64,000 bases of DNA, taken from positions 1 to 64,000 of the forward strand of contig JAEZKZ010000052.1 in NCBI GenBank assembly GCA_023415305.1, read 5' to 3'. Below the pieces are notes generated by a model that was given only the letters and a program-made list of their open reading frames with translations, was not told the origin of the DNA and ran no database searches. The translations under genes and the position numbers were made by a program. Below are positions 35,363-42,561 of the stretch, in pieces. The DNA comes from Bacillota bacterium. Lineage in GTDB: Bacteria; Bacillota; Clostridia; Acetivibrionales; DSM-1351. Each line of letters opens with the position of its first letter. The stretch's first letter is position 1.

Positions 35363-36077
35363 ATATAAAAAGTTGCTATATCAAACAAAAACTAAAGTGA
35401 TTATAGCACTTGCAGTCTTATATGCTGTAGCAGCCGGGATTGTTTTTTTTATTGCTGAATCTAATACAGGAGTTGAGATGATAGCACCGGGCAGATTTCC
35501 TGCTTTTATTCTGGAGTTGATTACAGGCTTTGTACTTCCTGTACTGACTATATTTATTGGTAGTGAGCTGTTTGCAGCAGAGTTTAAGGATGCAACCATT
35601 AAAAATCTGTTTGCATTGCCTGTTACAAAAAGTATAATATATTTAGGAAAATTAATTGCTGGAGCGGCTATGGCAGGTACATGCCTTTTAACACTGGGAA
35701 TATCGGGGCTTATAGTTAACCTTGTTATGAACGGAGTGGAGGCTTTTGCCGGAATCGGAGGTATACTTGTCAGCTATTTTGGAGTATTTATCTTCCTCTC
35801 GACGATACTGGTGATAGTATCCTTTTTCACTTTAATTACAGGCAGCCCTAATATGGCCATTGTAATAAACCTGCTTATCTGGTTTGTTACGGGTGTCGCA
35901 GGAACATTCCTACTCTCTATTCGACAATTTCTGCCTACAAACTTTTCAGGCTGGTATCAGCCACTGGTCAATGGAACCAACATAGCTATGGCATTGCCCA
36001 CTTTATTGTATATGCTTTCATATTGCATCATATTTGGAGTAACAGGGTTGTTAATATTTGAAAAGAAAGAAGTGTAA
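35331..36077 (+). CDS. ABC-2 type transporter permease
   Basis: A 248-residue membrane protein with six predicted helices. FAAEFKDATIKNLFALPVTK (about 83-102) is the family's typical cytoplasmic loop. It pairs with the ATPase encoded upstream. The ATG was chosen because AAGGAGAG lies 7 bases before it, while an ATG 6 bases earlier overlaps that site. It overlaps the ATPase gene, and the kinase gene starts 3 bases after its stop, so all are translated from one message. Confidence 0.85.
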   Translation: MSSLITFSVDEYKKLLYQTKTKVIIALAVLYAVAAGIVFFIAESNTGVEMIAPGRFPAFILELITGFVLPVLTIFIGSELFAAEFKDATIKNLFALPVTKSIIYLGKLIAGAAMAGTCLLTLGISGLIVNLVMNGVEAFAGIGGILVSYFGVFIFLSTILVIVSFFTLITGSPNMAIVINLLIWFVTGVAGTFLLSIRQFLPTNFSGWYQPLVNGTNIAMALPTLLYMLSYCIIFGVTGLLIFEKKEV

Positions 36078-36080
36078 ATA

Positions 36081-37541
36081 ATGTCTCTCAGGGTTAAGCT
36101 GATTTTAACATATGTAATAATGCTGATTATAACCGTTGGAATTGTTTTTATTTTTGGTGTAGGCGTAATAACCTATTCCCTTAGTGAGGCATTCAAGTCT
36201 TTTATAGGCGAACAAAGTGAAGACTCAGCTATAAGTCGGATGGTTGATATTGCTGTAGATTTACGATATACAGAAAAATATCATGCTGAAACCCTTAAGG
36301 GGGACAGTTTTCCCGCAAAACTAACAGAACAGCTAAGTAATTTCAACGGCTTTTTACTGGTAAAAGACCATGGGGTTTTTAAAGCCTATGGAGAAGAAAA
36401 CGCCGATGATATGCTTTACAAATTAATTGAGAACTCAGATAAAAAGGACTATGACAGGCATAATTTGAATTTGAGGGACAGCAAGTTTATATGGAATAAG
36501 CAAGAGTATTTTTTTCTGGAATATAACTTTTCAAACATAGACTCTCTTAGTTATTACTTCATTTTTAAAATCAGTAAAAGCGAACTTATTGGAGGAGGCC
36601 ATAATAAAGTCCTTTTTGTGGGGCTTGTATTTATAGCTGCAATAATAATCGGGCCGCTCTTATTCATTTTAACAAAAGATATCGTTATACCGTTAAAAAA
36701 GCTGGACAATTGTGCAAAGGAAATTGCGCGGGGAAATCTTGATGTTCATCTTCAGTCAAATTCAAACAACGAGATTGGGAGTGTTATCCGCTCATATGAG
36801 ATAATGAGATTCGAGCTGAAAAAGTCTATTACCAGTCAGCTTCAAATGGAGGAAAGCAGAAAACAATTGTTATCAGACATAACTCATGACCTGAAAACAC
36901 CTATCACTTCAATAAAAGGCTACATTCAAGGTATAAAGGACGGTGTCGCAAACGACCCGGAGAAATTATCAAAATATCTTGATGTCATATATACAAAAAC
37001 AGAAGATATGAATGCAATGATAGATGATTTATTTTTATTTTCAAAGCTTGATTTAGGGAAGGAACCTTTTAATAAGGATTATATAGATATTAAAGATTTG
37101 TATAGCAATTGTATACAGGAACTGCAGCTGGAGCTTGAGGGAAGAGGTGTGGAAATGGTTTCAGAATGCAAGATAACTCCAGGCTTCAAGGTTCTTATGG
37201 ATAGCCAGAAAGTTAAACGTGCTATATTGAATATTATCAGTAATTCGCTGAAGTTCATGGAAAAAGAGCGTAAGCTTTTAAATATTAGTTTTGAAGAGAA
37301 CAACGGTAATCTTGTTGTTAAAATAAAGGATAACGGTATTGGTATTGATAAAAATGATCTTGAAAAAATATTTGACCGTTTTTACAGGACAGACCCCTCA
37401 AGAAACAGAAATACAGGCGGGTCAGGCTTGGGACTTGCTATAACGCGCCAGATTATTGAGCAGCATAACGGTAAAATCCAGGCTGACAGTATAAAGGGTG
37501 AGTGGACTGAGATATCCTTCTGGATTCCTCAGGGCAAATAA
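36081..37541 (+). CDS. Sensor histidine kinase linked to the ABC exporter
   Basis: A 486-residue kinase with two membrane helices (about 7-30 and 177-198) around an extracytoplasmic region of about 145 residues, a HAMP domain (about 200-250), HisKA with His269 in SDITHDLKTP, and an HATPase domain with DNGIGIDK and GGSGLGLAITRQI. The start follows the permease stop after 3 bases, with only a weak AAGAAGTG ribosome site, so translational coupling is likely. It is expected to phosphorylate the response regulator encoded next. Confidence 0.9.
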   Translation: MSLRVKLILTYVIMLIITVGIVFIFGVGVITYSLSEAFKSFIGEQSEDSAISRMVDIAVDLRYTEKYHAETLKGDSFPAKLTEQLSNFNGFLLVKDHGVFKAYGEENADDMLYKLIENSDKKDYDRHNLNLRDSKFIWNKQEYFFLEYNFSNIDSLSYYFIFKISKSELIGGGHNKVLFVGLVFIAAIIIGPLLFILTKDIVIPLKKLDNCAKEIARGNLDVHLQSNSNNEIGSVIRSYEIMRFELKKSITSQLQMEESRKQLLSDITHDLKTPITSIKGYIQGIKDGVANDPEKLSKYLDVIYTKTEDMNAMIDDLFLFSKLDLGKEPFNKDYIDIKDLYSNCIQELQLELEGRGVEMVSECKITPGFKVLMDSQKVKRAILNIISNSLKFMEKERKLLNISFEENNGNLVVKIKDNGIGIDKNDLEKIFDRFYRTDPSRNRNTGGSGLGLAITRQIIEQHNGKIQADSIKGEWTEISFWIPQGK

Positions 37542-37579
37542 GAAATACACTGCACTTATTAATATATATGGGAGGTAGT

Positions 37580-38278
37580 ATGGGGAATAAGAGAATTTTG
37601 ATAATAGAGGATGATCTTGCCATCGCCGAACTTGAAAGAGATTATTTGGAAATTAACGGTTTTGAGGTTATATTACGGCAGAATGGAGCCAAGGGACTGG
37701 AACTGGCTTTAAATGAGAACTTTGACCTTATAGTTCTTGATCTGATGCTACCCGAGATTGATGGTTTTGAAATCTGTAAAAAAATCCGCTCAATAAAGGA
37801 AACACCAATACTTATGATTTCAGCACGCAAGGATGATATTGATAAAATCAGAGGTCTTGGTCTCGGAGCCGATGATTACCTTACTAAGCCCTTCAGCCCT
37901 AGCGAAATGGTTGCCCGAGTTAAGGCCCATATAAGCCGCTATGAAAAACTAAGCAGCTCAGGCAGGCTTCATAAACAGGCAGAATTGGTTATCAGAGGAT
38001 TGGCTATTAACCTTGATGCAAGACGTGTAATGCTGAACGGAGAAGAAATATTTCTGACTACAAAGGAGTATGATCTTCTTCTTTTCCTTGCGCAGAACCC
38101 TAATCATGTATTCAGTAAAGAAGCATTGCTGGAACGGGTTTGGGGAATCGATTACTTTGGCGATAGCGCAACAATAACTGTCCATATAGGTAAAATACGT
38201 GATAAAATTGAGAAGGACAAAGAGAGTGAGCAGTTTATTGAGACTATATGGGGAGTAGGTTACAGGTTTAAAATGTAA
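37580..38278 (+). CDS. OmpR-family response regulator
   Basis: A 232-residue regulator with a receiver domain (about 1-120; phosphoacceptor Asp54 in LIVLDLMLP, acidic pair EDD 10-12, KPFSP) and a winged-helix DNA-binding domain (about 135-230, with ITVHIGKIRDKIE and TIWGVGYRF). The start ATGGGGAA is preceded by GGGAGGTAGT; an ATG 12 bases upstream overlaps that ribosome site. It is probably paired with the preceding kinase and may control the ABC transporter genes upstream. Confidence 0.92.
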   Translation: MGNKRILIIEDDLAIAELERDYLEINGFEVILRQNGAKGLELALNENFDLIVLDLMLPEIDGFEICKKIRSIKETPILMISARKDDIDKIRGLGLGADDYLTKPFSPSEMVARVKAHISRYEKLSSSGRLHKQAELVIRGLAINLDARRVMLNGEEIFLTTKEYDLLLFLAQNPNHVFSKEALLERVWGIDYFGDSATITVHIGKIRDKIEKDKESEQFIETIWGVGYRFKM

Positions 38279-38622
38279 ATTGCTTGACTTAAAAAAAATG
38301 CCCGGCATAGCCGGAGCATTTTTAGGGGGTTAAAATGTATTTTGTGGGGTCAGTTATATTTATTGCCTTTTTTGCATTAGATTATACATTTAGCAGAAAA
38401 AATTGCTTTTAAATGCTAGGTATTCAGAAGTGACTATATTAAATATTGCCTAATGTTGCCAAACAGGGTGCTATTAAATATAATGTAATGCAAACGTTAT
38501 AATGATATAATAACAAGCAGATAATACAAAAATACAGTTTTTACGTATAATTATTAAATGTTATTCATGTAATAAAATAAGAAATTAACTATGAACAATA
38601 GATTAAAATGCGAGGGATGTCT
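38279..38622 (+). other. Intergenic region with a terminator and AT-rich DNA
   Basis: After the response regulator stop the first 45 bases hold a terminator (separate entry). The remaining roughly 300 bases are strongly AT-rich with no gene seen. TATAAT-like boxes near 38500-38510 may belong to a promoter for the Ser-rich protein gene, but no matching -35 was found. Confidence 0.4.
38296..38325 (+). terminator. Terminator after the response regulator
   Basis: AAATGCCCGGC and GCCGGAGCATTT form a stem around ATA, followed by TTTTAG. A run of A before it makes it usable on the other strand too. Confidence 0.75.
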
Positions 38623-39585
38623 GTGAAAAAAAGAGTATTTGCCATAATGCTGATACTGGTATTTGTATTTACTTCCACAGCAGGAGTTTTTGCAAAATCA
38701 AGATCCTTTGGCGGCAGCAGGTCTTTTTCAAAATCATATAGCCGCAGTTATAAGAGTTCATCAAAAAGCTCAGGCCTGTTTGGATCCTCCAAATCCAAGA
38801 GCAGCAGCTCAAAAAAAAGTAGTAGTTCCAACAGCTCGAAAAGCAGCACAAGAAGTATACCCGGAGCCTCCAAAAGCTACAACGGTTCGTCGGGATCTTC
38901 AGCAAAGAGCTTTTCCAACAAGTCCTCTTCAAAAAAGTACTCCTATATGCAGGATACTTATAAAAAGCAGGTCTCAGGAAAGAACTTCAATACATACAAG
39001 CAGAAGCTGAATACTGAGCAGCAGAAGGTATATAACGATTCCATGAAGAGGAATTACGGAACCGGCTCCAGAAGAATGGGTTTTGAGGATGCGATGAAAT
39101 CCAGAACTTCAAGAATAAATTCCTTTGGAAAAAGGCCGATTTTTGTGAATGTAAATACAGGAATGTTCGGCAATCCTTTTTCATACGGTTACGCCTTCGT
39201 GGGCCCATGGGACCTGTGGTTTTTAATGAGGGCCTCAGAAATGTTCTGGTATCATCACTGGTTGGATATTGCTCCATATAAGAGCTATTTCAATCAGCAG
39301 GAGTATGAAAAGCTGGAGAAAAGGGTAGAAGAACTTGAAAAACAGGGAGTTCAAAGGGATCCTAATTATATTGATCCGGATACAGACCCCGATTTACAGT
39401 TCTCGCAGCAATATCAGGAAGAGAATGTAGATAAAATCTACTATACCGATAAGTACTCCACAAATTCTGCAAGCAGCGGTGTAGCGGTAGTTATAATCAT
39501 TGTTTCTGCCACAGCCCTTGTAATTGTTATAAGAAAATTGTCAAAACCCAAGCCGAAAAAATCCCATTACAGCAGGATTTATTAA
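38623..39585 (+). CDS. Secreted/membrane Ser-rich protein of unknown function
   Basis: A 320-residue protein. The signal peptide ends at VFA-KS (about residue 24). A strongly Ser/Lys-rich region (about 25-110) follows, then a hydrophobic/aromatic segment (GPWDLWFLMR...WYHHW, about 197-215), a coiled-coil (about 230-245) and a C-terminal membrane helix (about 284-305) followed by a basic tail. The start is the GTG six bases after GAGGG; an ATG six bases earlier sits inside that site. It is probably co-transcribed with the next two genes. No family was recognised; codon use in the Ser-rich part is repetitive. Confidence 0.6.
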   Translation: MKKRVFAIMLILVFVFTSTAGVFAKSRSFGGSRSFSKSYSRSYKSSSKSSGLFGSSKSKSSSSKKSSSSNSSKSSTRSIPGASKSYNGSSGSSAKSFSNKSSSKKYSYMQDTYKKQVSGKNFNTYKQKLNTEQQKVYNDSMKRNYGTGSRRMGFEDAMKSRTSRINSFGKRPIFVNVNTGMFGNPFSYGYAFVGPWDLWFLMRASEMFWYHHWLDIAPYKSYFNQQEYEKLEKRVEELEKQGVQRDPNYIDPDTDPDLQFSQQYQEENVDKIYYTDKYSTNSASSGVAVVIIIVSATALVIVIRKLSKPKPKKSHYSRIY

Positions 39586-39657
39586 GTAGAAGTAAAGAAT
39601 TGTAGCTGCAAATAATTCCGGAGTTTGAAGACAATAAAAGTCATAATGGGAGGAAAT

Positions 39658-40257
39658 ATGTTCGGTTTTAAGAAAAGGAACGATGCATCTGAGATTTTGA
39701 ATCCGTTAAATATCAATAAAAATTCTATGATAGAGTTTAATCTCAAGGAACTTGAGTTGGAAGGGTTTTTTACCTTCGAAAAAATAGTGCAGATGGAAGT
39801 GGGTCAGCGCCCATATACCAGGTACTTAGTGTATTCCAAGGTTGATGAATCGGAATATGTTTTCGAGGTTTACAGTTCGCAGGAAGAGGAAAGAGTACAT
39901 GAAACCTACATGTATTTTTTAGATGATACTGTGCCTTTTACTGAAGAATTCCTTAATATAGTGGGTCAAAAATATATTACAACACCTGACGGCTCGGAAT
40001 ATGAACGCTGCTTAATGCCCGAATGCGATTACAGAATTGATGGGATGCAGGGGACTTTAAAGGTTCTTGATTTAAATACAGGTAAGATAACAAAAAAAGT
40101 GGATGTTGAGATATGGGACTATCAGAGGGATGCCGACGGTGTAACGGAATATCTAAATATTGAGATGATGAAAGATGACGGTATGTTCAGAATTTTTATT
40201 GGACAGAGGTTTGAAGGTGCTCATTATAAGGTTTATCAGGGCTTGGATAAAGACTAA
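39658..40257 (+). CDS. Hypothetical cytoplasmic protein (possibly YjfK/DUF2491-like)
   Basis: A 199-residue soluble protein, predicted beta-rich, with no signal peptide or membrane segment. It lies directly before a DUF350-type membrane gene (22 bases). In enterobacteria and other groups DUF350 genes occur beside DUF2491/DUF4178-type proteins, and the general shape here (beta-rich, ends with a YKVYQGL-like strand) would fit, but sequence similarity was not established. GGGAGGAAAT before ATGTTCGG sets the start; an ATG 33 bases upstream has no ribosome site. Confidence 0.6.
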   Translation: MFGFKKRNDASEILNPLNINKNSMIEFNLKELELEGFFTFEKIVQMEVGQRPYTRYLVYSKVDESEYVFEVYSSQEEERVHETYMYFLDDTVPFTEEFLNIVGQKYITTPDGSEYERCLMPECDYRIDGMQGTLKVLDLNTGKITKKVDVEIWDYQRDADGVTEYLNIEMMKDDGMFRIFIGQRFEGAHYKVYQGLDKD

Positions 40258-40278
40258 ATTTAGTGGGGGAGATGGATT

Positions 40279-41178
40279 ATGTTAGAGTACTTAAGCTTTT
40301 TTTTAAAGGATTTTTCCTTTAGCTTCGTAATACTTACAGTGGGTTTCATTCTTGGCTGGATAATTTATAATAATATTGTTTTGCGGGATGTATCTCTGAA
40401 GGATGCGTTATTTACCCGAGACAATCTGGCTGTGTGGATTGAGTTCATCGGTGCCTTTGTATTTCCTGTATTATATCTTGCAGGCCACGGAATAAAGGGT
40501 GCGGTAAGTGACAATATATTTGTTGATCTGGCAGTATGCCTTGGCTACACAATATTTTACATAGCAATTTTAACCATATTGAGACTTTGTACCAAATTCA
40601 TCGTCAATCTTATAGATGTCAGCGATAATCATGGGAAAATATGTCTTAACAAAGAAATCTGCGAACAGAAAAACATTGGTGCTGCTTTATTCTCTGTAGC
40701 TGTTTCTGTAATATTCGTTAATATTATTAAATTAATTGACTTTATAGATATAATAAATGGTCTGGGAGTTGAAATACTTATAAAGGTTCTTGTATTCCTG
40801 GTATTTATGCTTGCTGCCCTGGTTTGCTATTCCTTTGTTCTTAGAAAGAGAACAACCCTGTTTAAAGAGTTGTTTATCGACAACAATCCTGCAGCAGGAA
40901 TAGGCCTGCTGGGCTTTGTATTCGCAGTTCAGACAATAATTGCCGGTGTAATGTCCTTCTACAGTATGGATTTTGAACTTTTAACGGTATCAATAGTTAT
41001 AGCGGTAAGTCTGATTATCTTCGGAATACTGTCTGTTCTCTTCAAGCTTATATTTACCAGTATAGTTAAGGTAGATATATGGAGTGAAATTTACGAACAG
41101 GACAATATCGGTGCCGCCATAGGCCAGGTAGCTCTATATGTGGGTATTGGAACGATAATTGTTAGTTTTATAATGTAA
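40279..41178 (+). CDS. DUF350-family membrane protein (two repeats)
   Basis: A 299-residue protein with about eight helices made of duplicated DUF350 units. Each unit has a loop of the form D-N-x-A/I-x-x-I/L, seen as TRDNLAVWIEFIGA, QKNIGAALFSVAVS, NNPAAGIGLLGFVF and QDNIGAAIGQVALY. DUF350 proteins are linked in other bacteria to membrane-stress and polyamine-related operons; their biochemical role is not settled. A GGGGGAGA ribosome site precedes the ATG. It is the last gene of the three-gene set and is followed by a terminator. Confidence 0.8.
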   Translation: MLEYLSFFLKDFSFSFVILTVGFILGWIIYNNIVLRDVSLKDALFTRDNLAVWIEFIGAFVFPVLYLAGHGIKGAVSDNIFVDLAVCLGYTIFYIAILTILRLCTKFIVNLIDVSDNHGKICLNKEICEQKNIGAALFSVAVSVIFVNIIKLIDFIDIINGLGVEILIKVLVFLVFMLAALVCYSFVLRKRTTLFKELFIDNNPAAGIGLLGFVFAVQTIIAGVMSFYSMDFELLTVSIVIAVSLIIFGILSVLFKLIFTSIVKVDIWSEIYEQDNIGAAIGQVALYVGIGTIIVSFIM

Positions 41179-41220
41179 TTTACAGAATTAATAAATGTGT
41201 CCATAGTTAGAATGAAAAAG

Positions 41221-41250
41221 GAATAGCCAAATAGGGCTATTTCTTTTTTT
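41221..41250 (+). terminator. Terminator after the DUF350 gene
   Basis: GAATAGCC and GGCTATTTC enclose a short loop and are followed by TTTTTTT. Confidence 0.8.
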
Positions 41251-41284
41251 GGTCCTGCAGCCATTTCGTGCACCCCCTCTAATC

Positions 41285-41585
41285 GTGGAGTGTTTAAACT
41301 GTAAATATCCTGCAGCAAATTTCTAAACATATTGAAGTGCGTGAGTACAAAATAATAAAATGTGGAAGCATGGTTAGAAATGACGGCTGAAATTGTAAGG
41401 GAGTCGCAAGAATTTTTGCTTAAGTTGAGTAGAGTTAACGGGATAGTTTACTGCAAAAATTATTGAAGATGAGCTGGACGATTTCGAGCTGTCATTTCGT
41501 GTGCAACACATTTTATTGTTTTAGTACGGAAGCACTTCAATATACTTAGTTGTTTTATTAAAGATATTTCAGTTTAACACTCCAC
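41285..41585. repeat. Large structured inverted-repeat element, copy 2 (terminal inverted repeats)
   Basis: A 301-bp element with near-identical ends (GTGGAGTGTTTAAACTG / CAGTTTAACACTCCAC) whose whole length folds into one long hairpin: about 100-base arms share TATTGAAGTGC, AATAAAATGTG and GAAATGACRGCT. No target-site duplication or reading frame was seen. It shares GAGNACAA, GGAAGC and CGTGNGCAACACATTT loop sequences with copy 1 at 21426-21577. Confidence 0.7.
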
Positions 41586-41644
41586 TATTCACATTTTATT
41601 AATATTTGTTATACAATCTTAACATTATTTCAGGAAAATCGTGG

Positions 41645-41779
41645 TATAATAATAAATGTAAAGCCATTATAAGCTTTTTCATTTTGTTCCTCCTTTAAAC
41701 ATATTGATTTGTTTTTTGTTACTTAGGGCACCTACATTATCAGGAATTATTATAATTTATAATCTGGGGTGCTTTTTTT
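41645..41779 (+). ncRNA. Candidate small RNA with anti-Shine-Dalgarno segment
   Basis: A TATAAT box at 41645-41650 (no good -35 in range) is followed about 75 bases later by a terminator (GGGCACC...GGTGC then TTTTTTT, 41725-41779). The predicted transcript contains TTCCTCCTTT near 41688-41697, complementary to AAGGAGG. No gene lies in this interval. This is inferred from sequence signals only. Confidence 0.4.
41725..41779 (+). terminator. Terminator of the candidate small RNA
   Basis: GGGCACC and GGTGC (with an ATTAT/ATAAT inner pair) enclose an AT-rich loop, followed by TTTTTTTC. Confidence 0.65.
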
Positions 41780-41910
41780 CTGCCCGGAATATTGCTGTGT
41801 AGTTTCTATGGGGCAATAAGTTTTAAACAGCAATAGGAAATCCTAATTTCTCAATCTTTAGATATAAATTCATATATTAGAGTTTACAAATATTTACTGG
41901 AGGATTTGTA

Positions 41911-41939
41911 TTGCTATGGAGAAACATTTAGGTTATAAT
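41911..41939 (+). promoter_or_regulatory. Predicted promoter of the SRP RNA
   Basis: TTGCTA and TATAAT with a 17-base spacer. Transcription would begin about 105 bases before the mature SRP RNA, so the leader is expected to be removed by processing. Confidence 0.55.
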
Positions 41940-42050
41940 GTGTAAGGTGTACTGAGATTGAACAAATCAATACAGTTCCTGCTTCCAAGGAGGGGTGTTT
42001 TGATTCGAAGATTAATCGGCGGTGTCAGTATACATTACGATAAGCCAATT

Positions 42051-42322
42051 TTGGCCGTACTAGATGGGGAGGTAGCGGTGCCCTGTACCTGCAATCCGCT
42101 ATAGCAGGATTGAATTCCTGTCCTAGGTTTAAGTATGTAGTGCCTGCCCTTTACAAGTGGCAATGAAAATTGGGTCTTGCGCAATAGAAGTCTGTGAACC
42201 CCGTCAGGTCCGGAAGGAAGCAGCGGTAAGCGGTTAATTCTGTGTGCCGCTAGGTTACCTGGTTAGAGTTAACTGTAATGGTAACGGCTATATATTTCTA
42301 TCGACGATGGGTGTACGGCCAT
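42051..42322 (+). ncRNA. ffs: Signal recognition particle RNA, large bacterial type
   Basis: The 5' and 3' ends GGCCGTAC and GTACGGCC pair. The 5' part has the Alu-domain sequence typical of Bacillus/Clostridium SRP RNA (GGGGAGGTAGCGGTGCCCTG, CCGCTATAGCAGG), and the conserved helix 8 hairpin GTCAGGTCCGGAAGGAAGCA lies at about 42203-42222. The total length of about 270 nt agrees with the family in spore-forming Firmicutes. It is the RNA scaffold for Ffh in co-translational membrane targeting. It precedes dnaX, as in many Firmicutes. The exact ends are estimated from base pairing. Confidence 0.95.
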
Positions 42323-42358
42323 TCAATTATAAGAACCTATGCGTTATAAAGCAAAGCA

Positions 42359-42404
42359 AGCCTGTTCAGGGTCGTATGACTTATAGAACAGGCTCATTTT
42401 GTTT
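42359..42404 (+). terminator. Terminator after the SRP RNA
   Basis: AGCCTGTTC and GAACAGGCT form a 9-bp stem with an 18-base loop, followed by CATTTTGTTT. A TTATCCACT box (one mismatch to a DnaA box) lies shortly after it, near 42428, and nothing else is visible before dnaX. Confidence 0.75.
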
Positions 42405-42561
42405 CATGGGAAAATATTAAATATATGTTATCCACTGCTCAAAAGCTGTGTTATTATTAGAGTAACTACAGTTCCGAATCAAATATTTTTAGAATATATT
42501 AATCATTATCGACTTATATACTTTTAGTACGGGCTGCCGTATGAAAGAGAGGAAAAGGAGT

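Noticed and set aside
41285..41585. Insertion sequence remnant or group II intron
   Set aside because: No reading frame, no domain V-like 34-nt hairpin and no target-site duplication; it was kept as a structured repeat.
42428..42436. DnaA box TTATCCACT upstream of dnaX
   Set aside because: A single box with one mismatch; no cluster of boxes or AT-rich unwinding element typical of an origin.
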